The notes beneath the pieces were generated by a model, which saw only the letters and a list, made by a program, of their open reading frames with translations, did not search any database and was not told the DNA's origin. From positions 1-35,189 of the forward strand of contig CAYZZE010000006.1 of NCBI GenBank assembly GCA_964482845.1: a stretch of 35,189 bases of DNA, in the 5' to 3' direction. Made by a program: the position numbers and the translations under genes. Source of the stretch: VGPI01 sp964482845 (GTDB lineage: Bacteria; Cloacimonadota; Cloacimonadia; Cloacimonadales; Cloacimonadaceae). Positions 8,433 to 16,043 of the stretch are shown piece after piece; positions within the stretch are counted from its first letter, which is position 1, and each line of letters starts with the position of its first letter.

Positions 8433-8858
8433 TTGCAAGATAACCCGCTAGTCACGGCAATCATCGAATGGTTGACCGAAAAGAAGGCAAAGCAGATAAA
8501 CGTCTATCACATAGAAAAAAGCAGTGGTTACACCGATTATGCGATCGTATGTGAAGGTAATGCCGATATGCATATAAGAGCTATTGCCAATAACGTTTTG
8601 GACAATGTCAAGACGTATGGACTCGCTGTCCTGAGCAAAGAGGGTATTGAGTATGCCCATTGGGCATTGATAGATCTGGGTGAAGTGATAGTTCACATTT
8701 TTTTGCCGTCCATCCGGCAGATTTATCATATAGACGAGTTGTTTGGCAAATTGAGCCAACAAGAATCAACGAAACCGGTCTCAACCGACGAGGCGAATAT
8801 CGGATCGCTGGAACCGGCTGATACATTATCAAATACAACCAAAGAGAGCCAATCATGA
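8433..8858 (+). CDS. rsfS: ribosomal silencing factor RsfS
   Basis: RsfS binds ribosomal protein L14 and blocks subunit joining when nutrients are scarce. The 141-residue protein has the RsfS/Iojap pattern: SSGYTDYAIVCEG near the N-terminus, WALIDLGEVIVHIF around residue 75, and a short variable tail. It appears to start at TTG 8433, with GGAGG five bases upstream. Its stop overlaps the argS start in an ATGA, which suggests translational coupling. Confidence 0.93.
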   Translation: MQDNPLVTAIIEWLTEKKAKQINVYHIEKSSGYTDYAIVCEGNADMHIRAIANNVLDNVKTYGLAVLSKEGIEYAHWALIDLGEVIVHIFLPSIRQIYHIDELFGKLSQQESTKPVSTDEANIGSLEPADTLSNTTKESQS

Positions 8859-10510
8859 TCAAGAAGATCCTCAAAGAGAAGATAGAACATATACTCCAAG
8901 ACTTGAGTATTGACTGCGCAAATCAGGATTTTATCGTGGAAGTACCGAATAATCCCGATTTTGGCGACTACTCATCCAATGTGGCAATGGTTCTGGCAAA
9001 AACAAATAAGACCGCACCGAAGAAACTGGCAGAGAAGATATCCAAAGCGCTGAAGAAAAGCAACCTGTTCAAAAAAGTGGAGATTGCCGGTCCCGGTTTT
9101 ATCAATATGCATATTTCTCCCTCGCTGTATCATCAGATCCTCTGGCAAATCCACAAAACGGGCGAGAACTACGGCAAATCCGATACACTGAATGAGGGCA
9201 GGATCCTTGTCGAATTTGTTAGCGCCAATCCCACCGGACCTTTGAATATTGTCAGTGCCCGCGCTGCTGCCTTTGGAGACACCTTATGCCGTGTATTATC
9301 CTACACCGGACATAATGCCGTCCGTGAGTTTTATATCAACGATGCCGGCAATCAAGTGGATATCCTGGCTGAATCGGTGGAATTGCGTCTGCGCGAAATG
9401 CACGGAGACAAGATCGGAGAATTCCCCTTTGAAGCATACCACGGTGACTATGTGAAACATCTTGCCCATAGATTGAATGCCGCTGAAGGCATCCGGATAT
9501 TTATGATGCCGGAAAAAGATCGTCTCGAACACCTGAAGGAATTTGCATTGAACGAGATCCTGATGATGCAGATGCATAGTTTGGAAAAGTTTGGCGTAAA
9601 TTTTGACAGCTGGGTATCGGAAAAGACCTTACGCACCGAAGGAATGGTGGAAGAAGTATTAAGTTATCTTGCAGAAGCGGGTTGCACCTACGAAAAGGAT
9701 GACGCCATCTGGTTCAATTCCTCCAAGTATGGTGACGACAAAGACCGTGTTTTAATGAAGTCCGACGGTTCCATCACTTATATCGTTCCGGATCTGGCCT
9801 ATCATCTCACCAAGATCGAGCGGGGATATACCAAACTCATAGATATCTTCGGCCCCGATCACCATGGCTACGTCCCCCGCCTCCAGGCAGCATTCAAAGC
9901 ATTGAAATATAACGATGATATGCTCGAAGTGATCTTTCTCCAGCAGGTAAATTTGTTTGAAAGCGGCGAGCGGGTAAAGATGTCCAAGCGTGCTGGTAAG
10001 ATCGTTACCATGGATGATCTCGTCTCCGTCGTGGGCAAAGATGCAGCCAGATATTTCTTCATTGCCCGCAAAGCCAATGCCCATTTGAATTTTGATCTGG
10101 AGCTGGCACTCAAGCAAAACAACGAAAACCCTGTATATTACTGCCACTATGCTCATGCCCGCATCTGCAGCATCATCAAAAAAGCCAAACAAGACAAACT
10201 TATCCCCCGCAACTACCGCAAGGAATGGCTCAATAAACTTACCAAGCCGGAAGAATTGAACATAATCCAGAAACTTGCCGATTTTCCCAATCTGTTAATC
10301 ACCATTGCGGGGCAACGGGAACCCCACCGTCTGACCAATTATATCGAAGAGTTGGCTGGATTGTTTCATCGTTATTATGCCAGATACAAGATCGCCAATC
10401 CCAAGTTCAAGGAATTGTCCAAGGCACGGTTGTTGTTGATCGATTCGGTCAAGAGGGTATTGGCAATATCTTTTGATTTGATGGGACTCTCTGCACCGGA
10501 GAAGATGTGA
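8855..10510 (+). CDS. argS: arginyl-tRNA synthetase
   Basis: Class I synthetase charging tRNA-Arg. The 551 residues begin with the ArgS N-terminal domain (FGDYSSNVAMVLAK). They continue with the catalytic domain (ANPTGPLN at about residue 127, DHHGYVPRLQAA) and KMSKR at Lys375, and end in the anticodon-binding helical domain (HRLTNYIEELAGLFHRYY). The usual HVGH-type box is replaced by NIVS, while KMSK is intact. Overall length and the other motifs are normal, so I expect an active enzyme of a lineage with this variant box. Confidence 0.96.
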   Translation: MIKKILKEKIEHILQDLSIDCANQDFIVEVPNNPDFGDYSSNVAMVLAKTNKTAPKKLAEKISKALKKSNLFKKVEIAGPGFINMHISPSLYHQILWQIHKTGENYGKSDTLNEGRILVEFVSANPTGPLNIVSARAAAFGDTLCRVLSYTGHNAVREFYINDAGNQVDILAESVELRLREMHGDKIGEFPFEAYHGDYVKHLAHRLNAAEGIRIFMMPEKDRLEHLKEFALNEILMMQMHSLEKFGVNFDSWVSEKTLRTEGMVEEVLSYLAEAGCTYEKDDAIWFNSSKYGDDKDRVLMKSDGSITYIVPDLAYHLTKIERGYTKLIDIFGPDHHGYVPRLQAAFKALKYNDDMLEVIFLQQVNLFESGERVKMSKRAGKIVTMDDLVSVVGKDAARYFFIARKANAHLNFDLELALKQNNENPVYYCHYAHARICSIIKKAKQDKLIPRNYRKEWLNKLTKPEELNIIQKLADFPNLLITIAGQREPHRLTNYIEELAGLFHRYYARYKIANPKFKELSKARLLLIDSVKRVLAISFDLMGLSAPEKM

Positions 10511-10527
10511 CCCTACTGGGATAAATT

Positions 10528-11004
10528 ATGCTTTCCCTCAGAAGAATGACGCCGGACGACCTAGACGAAGTTGTGATGATTGAAAACAGCGTGTTTGATA
10601 ATCCATGGTCTCTTGCCTCATTTGTGAATATCCTCAAATATGATTGTTTCGTCTTGCTTCATCATGTTCAGATCGCCGGATACATTTGCTGTATTTGCGT
10701 ATTGGACGAATGTTCCATTTCCAATATTGCCATTGCCCGGGATCATCAGGGTAAGGGATATGGCAAGTGGCTGATGCTGCAAACGATCAAATACATGATA
10801 GAACACGGCATCAATGCGTTTTATCTCGAAGCCCGACGATCCAACGATACAGCGATTGCGCTCTACGAAAAGATCGGGTTTCGCCCTTTATCGATCCGGA
10901 AGAATTACTACACCAACCCCCAGGAAGACGCCATTGTGATGGCTTATGCAACCGACCCCGATAATTTCCGTATAACTACTTGGAAGACCGTTGAAGAACT
11001 ATGA
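10528..11004 (+). CDS. rimI: ribosomal protein S18-alanine N-acetyltransferase-like GNAT
   Basis: A 158-residue GNAT acetyltransferase. The acetyl-CoA loop is DHQGKGYGKWLM (near residue 74), followed by EARRSNDTAIALYEKIGF, the RimI-type motif B. The start DLDEVVMIE and FDNPWS agree with RimI. The expected reaction is acetylation of the N-terminus of ribosomal protein S18. It lies 17 bases after argS and overlaps the nadB start by 14 bases. A different N-terminal or small-molecule target is possible. Confidence 0.85.
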   Translation: MLSLRRMTPDDLDEVVMIENSVFDNPWSLASFVNILKYDCFVLLHHVQIAGYICCICVLDECSISNIAIARDHQGKGYGKWLMLQTIKYMIEHGINAFYLEARRSNDTAIALYEKIGFRPLSIRKNYYTNPQEDAIVMAYATDPDNFRITTWKTVEEL

Positions 11005-12589
11005 TTTCCTAGTCATCGGCAGCGGCATCGCAGGACTGATCTACGCCTTGCAAGTGGCTCGTCACGGCAAAGTGGCGGTTGTTACCAAGGGTCAAATGAT
11101 GGAATGTAACACTGCTTATGCCCAGGGAGGGATCGCTGCCGTTCTGGATGCCCACGATTCTTTTGAGCTGCATTTGATCGACACTTGGAGCGCTGGCGCT
11201 GAATTGGGAAAGAAGGAAGTCATCCGGGCAGTCATCGAACAAGGTCCCAAATTGATCCAATATCTGATCGATCTCGGAACGGATTTTACCCGTAAAAATG
11301 GCAATTATGACCACATACTGGAAAATCTGTCCCTGACCAAGGAAGGCGGGCACAGTTATCGCCGGGTGGCGTATGCTGCCGATTCCACAGGCGAACAAAT
11401 CATGGAATCCTTGGTCAGACAGTGTCTGGATGATCCTCACATCGATATCTATGAACGGCATATCGCCATCGACCTCATTACCCAGCATCATATTGTGCAA
11501 AAGGCGGGATTTGTCCCGGGAATTTCCTGCTGGGGCGCTTACGTAATGGACTGCTCTTCCAATCAAGTGGAGATCTTCCGCTCCCGCAAAACCATGCTTG
11601 CCACCGGAGGAGCGGCAAGAATTTATGGACACAATACCAATTCTGTAGTGGCAACCGGCGACGGCATGGCGATGGCACGCTTGGCAGGCGCTCGTTTGGT
11701 CAATATGGAGTTCGTTCAGTTTCATCCCACTGCTTTTTACACTCCCAGCGGAGAAACCTTCCTGATCACCGAAGCCCTACGTGGCGAGGGAGCGGTTCTG
11801 CGCTTGGCTGACGGCAGTGAATTTATGCATGACTACCACCCCCGGGGTTGTCTGGCACCCCGGGATATCGTATCCCGGGCGATCGATGCAGAACTTAAGA
11901 AGAGAGGCGACAAATATTGTTTCCTCGATGCTACCGGTGTGCCCCGTGACGTTTTACATTCACACTTCCCCAACATTGACGAAAAGTGTCGCCGTTATGG
12001 GTTAGATTTTACCGTTGATCCCATTCCCATCACTCCTGCTGCTCATTATTTCTGTGGCGGGATTCTGGCAACGATCGATGGCATTACCGATATCAAGAAT
12101 CTCTTTGCTGCCGGCGAAGTCGCTTGCAGCGGATTACACGGCGCAAACCGCCTGGCATCCAATTCACTGCTTGAATCGCTGGTTATTGCCTACAATGCTG
12201 GTAATCATCCTTCCAATCTAGATGATGTGGATTTCCCTCAAATCCCATCGTGGCGGCAGATGGACGAATTTAATGAAAATGAATGGGTGGTCATCTCCCA
12301 TAACCGTGAGATCATCGGCACGATCATGAACGGATACGCTGGCATAACCCGCAGCCGCCGTTTATTGAAGTATGCGCTCCTCCGCATGGAAAACATCTAC
12401 CACGAGATCAATAACTTCTATCAGCATAACGCGGTCCGTACCGAAGTGGTGGAGACACGCAATATGGCCATCATCGCCATAGCAGTTATCCGCAGTGCTC
12501 TGATCCGCAAGGAGAGCCGTGGCGCTCACTACCTCATCGACTACCCCGACCGGAATGACACTGCATACCTGATCGATACGATCTTGTAA
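10991..12589 (+). CDS. nadB: L-aspartate oxidase
   Basis: NadB oxidises L-aspartate to iminoaspartate, the first step of de novo NAD synthesis. In anaerobes it can use fumarate as acceptor. The 532 residues open with the FAD-binding VIGSGIAGL. They then show EFVQFHPTAFY, LRGEGAVLR, APRDIVSRAI and HYFCGGI, all hallmarks of NadB in the succinate dehydrogenase/fumarate reductase flavoprotein family, and the AGEVACSGLHGANRLASNSLLE segment is split by normal family features. The start is TTG 10991, inside the rimI 3' end. nadA and nadC are not in the window. Confidence 0.95.
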   Translation: MKNYDFLVIGSGIAGLIYALQVARHGKVAVVTKGQMMECNTAYAQGGIAAVLDAHDSFELHLIDTWSAGAELGKKEVIRAVIEQGPKLIQYLIDLGTDFTRKNGNYDHILENLSLTKEGGHSYRRVAYAADSTGEQIMESLVRQCLDDPHIDIYERHIAIDLITQHHIVQKAGFVPGISCWGAYVMDCSSNQVEIFRSRKTMLATGGAARIYGHNTNSVVATGDGMAMARLAGARLVNMEFVQFHPTAFYTPSGETFLITEALRGEGAVLRLADGSEFMHDYHPRGCLAPRDIVSRAIDAELKKRGDKYCFLDATGVPRDVLHSHFPNIDEKCRRYGLDFTVDPIPITPAAHYFCGGILATIDGITDIKNLFAAGEVACSGLHGANRLASNSLLESLVIAYNAGNHPSNLDDVDFPQIPSWRQMDEFNENEWVVISHNREIIGTIMNGYAGITRSRRLLKYALLRMENIYHEINNFYQHNAVRTEVVETRNMAIIAIAVIRSALIRKESRGAHYLIDYPDRNDTAYLIDTIL

Positions 12590-12599
12590 GAGGGATGAA

Positions 12600-13229
12600 T
12601 TGAAAGGCAAGTTTATCACTTTTGAAGGCGTGGAAGGAAGCGGTAAAAGCACACAGATCAAATTGCTGTCGGAAGCCATGTCCAAACGTAAGATCCCTCA
12701 TTTATGCACCCGTGAACCAGGCGGCACCCCCATCAGCGAGGAGATCCGGCGGATCCTGCTTGACCCCAAAAATACCCAAATGCTTCCCCGGACGGAATTG
12801 CTCCTCTATATGGCAAGCCGCTGCCAACATACCGGCGAGTGGATCATTCCCGCGCTCGAAGAAGGAAGGATGGTTCTTTGCGACCGCTACTTCGATTCCA
12901 CTTTTGCCTATCAAGGCGCTGCGCGCAACCTTGAAATGCCCCCCATCGAATATCTTACCCGCTACGCCACCTTCGGTTTAATCCCGGATCTTACCATCCT
13001 GCTCGATTTGCCGGTTATCGACGGTCAATCCAGGATCAGGAAGCGGCCGCTGGACAGATTGGAACAGGAAGACCGCCAGTTTCACGAAAAAGTGAGACAG
13101 CAGTATTTGAAACTTTCCGCAAAGGATGCATCGCGATACTTGGTTATCGATGCCATGCAAGATATTATATCTATACACACGGTTATTCGTGACCATGTCG
13201 TTACCCTGATAGGAGAAACCAATGATTAA
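12600..13229 (+). CDS. tmk: thymidylate kinase
   Basis: Tmk phosphorylates dTMP to dTDP. The 209-residue protein has the P-loop EGVEGSGKST at residues 9-18, the TREPGGTPISEEIR motif, and the DRYFDSTFAYQG motif near residue 98. A LID segment (RIRKRPLDRLEQ) follows. It starts at TTG 12600, with an AAGAGGG stretch six bases upstream. Its stop overlaps the ctpA start by 8 bases. Confidence 0.95.
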   Translation: MKGKFITFEGVEGSGKSTQIKLLSEAMSKRKIPHLCTREPGGTPISEEIRRILLDPKNTQMLPRTELLLYMASRCQHTGEWIIPALEEGRMVLCDRYFDSTFAYQGAARNLEMPPIEYLTRYATFGLIPDLTILLDLPVIDGQSRIRKRPLDRLEQEDRQFHEKVRQQYLKLSAKDASRYLVIDAMQDIISIHTVIRDHVVTLIGETND

Positions 13230-14826
13230 ACCAAAACAAAGAGTGGCACTATGGACGATCGCCGGGATCTGGATTTTATCCGGGTTCCTGTTGTTTTTTT
13301 CCGCCAGTGCCTTTGCCCAGTCCCAGTCATCGCGTTCGTCGGATATCTATACCCAACTTCAATTGTTCAATGAAGTTCTGCTCAAATTGAGGCAAAATTA
13401 CGTATCCGATCTAAGCGACGAGGAATTGATCCAGGCAGCGATCAGGGGCATGCTGTCCTCTGCCGATCCGCATACGAATTTCTTTACACCCAAAGAATTT
13501 GCCGATTTTACCACGTCCACCCGTGGCGAATTCGGCGGTCTCGGCATTCAGATAGACAAGAAAGGTGATTACATTACTGTGGTCTCACCCATCGAGGGAA
13601 CTCCCGCCTATCGGATGGGGATCACTTCCGGAGACCGCATCATCAGCGTCGATGGCGTAAATATCATCGGAGCAAGCACGGATGATGCCATTAAAAGGAT
13701 GAGAGGGGATATCGGAACCAAGGTCAAGATCACGATTAGCCGTCCAGGCGTTCCCAGACCTCTAGAATACGAGATCATCCGCGAAGCGATCAAGATCAGG
13801 AGCATTCCTTATGCCTTCGTCCTGGATTCGGGTGTCGGATATATCCGGATCAGCCAGTTCAGTGAAAATACCACCCGTGAATTGCGCAGCGCGCTAACAG
13901 AACTTGAAACCCAAGGGATCAGAGGTCTTTTGATCGATCTGCGCTGGAATCCCGGCGGTTTGCTTGATCAAGCCATCGATACGGTCAATGAATTTATCGG
14001 TCCCAATAAATTGGTGGTGGAAACCAAAGGTCGCCTGCCGGAAACCAACCGTCAGTATTACACCCGCTTCCCGGCCAAAGAACGCAATTATCCCATCATC
14101 GTCATGGTCAATGAGGCATCCGCCAGTGCGTCCGAGATCTTTGCCGGTTCTCTCCAGGATTGGGACAAGGGGCTTGTCGTCGGAAGACCCACTTTCGGCA
14201 AGGGCTCCGTGCAACAACTCTATCCCCTCAGCAGCGGATACGGCGTAAAGATCACCACCTCATACTATTACATCAAATCCGGCAGATGCATCCACAAAAC
14301 CATCACCGACCGTATTCTGCGCGGGCAATACGTCACCGAGGAAGAGATCAAGACCGACGAGCAGGGAAGCCACAAAAATATCTATCATACTGTAAACAAG
14401 CGTGTCGTATTTGGCGGTGGAGGAGTTACTCCCGATCTGAGCATTGATTCCGACCGTTTGACCAATCTCGGAGCGGAACTGCGCCGAAAAAACGTCTTCT
14501 TCGATTTTGCCGTCGATTATATGGTCAAGCATGGACAACAGGTGGCAAAAGATTTCCGGGTGACCAATCCACTCTTCAATGAGTTTATGGACTTTGCCAG
14601 AGCGCAGGATATCAAGTTCACGCCCACCGAAGCGGATTCCGCCGCCGCATTTATCAGAAATTCCATCCGTAGCGAGATCATCGGCAAGGTCTATGGCGAC
14701 AAAGAGGCATATAAGATCTCGATCAATCAAGACCGTCAATTGCAGGAAGCATTGGCTCTGTTTGACCGGTTCAAAACTCTTGGGCAGATGTTTGAGTATG
14801 CCGCTTCACTGCAGGCGCGAAGATAA
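13222..14826 (+). CDS. ctpA: S41 carboxyl-terminal processing peptidase
   Basis: A periplasmic serine protease that trims envelope proteins. The 534 residues start with a signal peptide (hydrophobic core about 10-30, ending SAFAQS). A short helical segment (DPHTNFFTPKEF) follows, then a PDZ domain at about 105-185 (GGLGIQI, GTPAYRMGI, GDRIISVDG), and the S41 catalytic domain (RWNPGG). Ser302 in the SASASE motif and Lys327 in FGKGSVQ form the expected Ser-Lys pair, 25 residues apart as in the family. The C-terminal ~130 residues are helical and less conserved. It overlaps tmk by 8 bases. Confidence 0.94.
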   Translation: MIKPKQRVALWTIAGIWILSGFLLFFSASAFAQSQSSRSSDIYTQLQLFNEVLLKLRQNYVSDLSDEELIQAAIRGMLSSADPHTNFFTPKEFADFTTSTRGEFGGLGIQIDKKGDYITVVSPIEGTPAYRMGITSGDRIISVDGVNIIGASTDDAIKRMRGDIGTKVKITISRPGVPRPLEYEIIREAIKIRSIPYAFVLDSGVGYIRISQFSENTTRELRSALTELETQGIRGLLIDLRWNPGGLLDQAIDTVNEFIGPNKLVVETKGRLPETNRQYYTRFPAKERNYPIIVMVNEASASASEIFAGSLQDWDKGLVVGRPTFGKGSVQQLYPLSSGYGVKITTSYYYIKSGRCIHKTITDRILRGQYVTEEEIKTDEQGSHKNIYHTVNKRVVFGGGGVTPDLSIDSDRLTNLGAELRRKNVFFDFAVDYMVKHGQQVAKDFRVTNPLFNEFMDFARAQDIKFTPTEADSAAAFIRNSIRSEIIGKVYGDKEAYKISINQDRQLQEALALFDRFKTLGQMFEYAASLQARR

Positions 14827-14855
14827 ACAAAGGTGCCGGTACCTCTGGAGATGCA

Positions 14856-15497
14856 GTGGATATAGTTGAAACTTATCGCAATATGCTGATCTATGCCATG
14901 GACGACGATGCCATAAACCTCAAATTGCTCAAAGCGATCCTGATCCAAAACGGATTTCGCCGCATCGAGGTCTTCTTCTCCGGTGAAGAATTGATGGAAC
15001 GGATCGATAAAGATCCCCCCGACCTCATCCTGCTGGATATCATGATGCCCGGCATCAGTGGATATGACGTCCTCCGGCACCTCAAAGGCAAAGCGACTCT
15101 GAAACATATTCCCGTGATCATGATCACCGCAGCTCCCCTCGAAGAGGAAATGGAACCGTTGCAGGTAAGTTTTGAACTCGGGGCGATGGACTATATCAGC
15201 AAACCTTTCGCCTCCATCGAACTGATCATGCGCATCCTGTCTGCCCTCAAAATCGAGAAACAGCGCCAAGACCTCCAACAAGCTGCCGCCCAGATATCAT
15301 CTCTCGAAAAACTCCTACCCATCTGCTCTTACTGTAAAAAAGTCCGCTCCGATCTGGATTATTGGGAGGAAGTGGAGGTCTATATCTCCCAACATACCGA
15401 CACCATGTTCAGCCACAGCATCTGTCCGCACTGCTATGAAACTCATGTTAAACCGCAACTAAGCGCCATCAAAAACAGAAAGTCCCAGGATAGTTGA
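14856..15497 (+). CDS. orphan response regulator with C-terminal Cys4 domain
   Basis: The first ~130 residues form a receiver domain: acidic cluster DDD at 16-18, phospho-acceptor Asp61 in LLLDIMMPG, and Lys116 in SKPF. A short coiled-coil linker (about 134-152) follows. A compact domain then carries CSYCKK (Cys157, Cys160) and CPHCY (Cys190, Cys193), a likely zinc site known from other single-domain-plus-tail regulators. There is no DNA-binding or enzymatic output domain and no histidine kinase nearby. The start is GTG 14856, after CTGGAG. It is the last gene of the first + strand run. Confidence 0.85.
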   Translation: MDIVETYRNMLIYAMDDDAINLKLLKAILIQNGFRRIEVFFSGEELMERIDKDPPDLILLDIMMPGISGYDVLRHLKGKATLKHIPVIMITAAPLEEEMEPLQVSFELGAMDYISKPFASIELIMRILSALKIEKQRQDLQQAAAQISSLEKLLPICSYCKKVRSDLDYWEEVEVYISQHTDTMFSHSICPHCYETHVKPQLSAIKNRKSQDS

Positions 15498-15547
15498 TCC
15501 GGTTTCTTATCTCCCCCCCAACCAAATAACTTACGTTGATTTTGACC

Positions 15548-15601
15548 CAGGTTTCTCCCGAGATACTGCCGAGCGCTTGGCAGTATCTCGGGAGGAACCT
15601 G
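15548..15601. repeat. 54-bp near-perfect palindrome
   Basis: Arms 15548-15570 and 15579-15601 pair over 23 positions with a single G-T wobble. The 8-base centre contains AGCGCT, itself self-complementary, so almost the whole element is symmetric. It is not followed by a T tract on either strand. It could act as a bidirectional transcription stop or mRNA-end stabiliser between the convergent operons, or be a REP-like repeat. Confidence 0.85.
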
Positions 15602-15824
15602 ATATAAGATCGACTCACTGTAGCAAGAGGGAAATACAAGGAAAATATACGACACTTATAACGGGCAACCATCAAATTCACTTCTTTGGGCAGCGGTGTG
15701 ATCAGAGTAATGTGTTTATTAATGACAGTATAGTGTTTGGCTTGGGTTTGGAAAGAATATTGCCGCCTCAAGTAGCATAACTCCCCTTTTCGGTTCCCAC
15801 CGAAACTGGTTGCGGTTTTTCCTT

Positions 15825-15879
15825 AACGCCACAACGAGCGACCTCCTAAGTCAAAACCAGTGACCCCTTCACCTTAAGG
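15825..15879. repeat. 55-bp direct repeat, left of gap
   Basis: Identical to 15980-16034 and directly abutting the N run. It begins AACGCCACAA and ends CACCTTAAGG. See the matching copy; the two are probably one genomic sequence represented twice by the assembler. Confidence 0.9.
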
Positions 15880-15979
15880 NNNNNNNNNNNNNNNNNNNNN
15901 NNNNNNNNNNNNNNNNNNNNNNNNNNNNNNNNNNNNNNNNNNNNNNNNNNNNNNNNNNNNNNNNNNNNNNNNNNNNNNN
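15880..15979. other. assembly gap of exactly 100 N
   Basis: A run of 100 N, the standard placeholder for a gap of unknown size. The two sides share an identical 55-base end, so the true gap may be zero or negative, or may conceal a tandem repeat. Confidence 0.98.
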
Positions 15980-16034
15980 AACGCCACAACGAGCGACCTC
16001 CTAAGTCAAAACCAGTGACCCCTTCACCTTAAGG
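15980..16034. repeat. 55-bp direct repeat, right of gap
   Basis: Exact copy of 15825-15879. It continues into AT-rich sequence leading to the rnfB stop codon. Exactly 55 bases at both contig ends is what a de Bruijn assembler with k=55 leaves when it scaffolds two contigs sharing one k-mer. Confidence 0.9.
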
Positions 16035-16043
16035 GTTTTTTAT

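Larger units (their letters stand above)
15498..16043. other. intergenic region with palindrome and assembly gap
   Basis: This 546-base convergent intergenic region lies between the response regulator and rnfB. It holds the 54-bp palindrome at 15548-15601, weak open frames with no recognisable protein, an inverted pair ACTGGTT/AACCAGT (15805-15811 and 15855-15861), and the N run with its flanking 55-bp copies. I see no tRNA or intrinsic terminator with a T tract. Confidence 0.7.

Noticed and set aside
11009..11725. 238-residue antisense frame within nadB
   Set aside because: Shadow of a clear flavoprotein gene; Cys/His-rich reverse translation without a domain.
15577..15780. 67-residue frame in the convergent intergenic region
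   Set aside because: It starts inside the long palindrome, has no RBS and no recognisable sequence features.
15825..16034. possible CRISPR or tandem array around the N run
   Set aside because: Only two copies, with N between them, no spacers and no cas genes; the exact 55-base identity fits an assembly overlap better.
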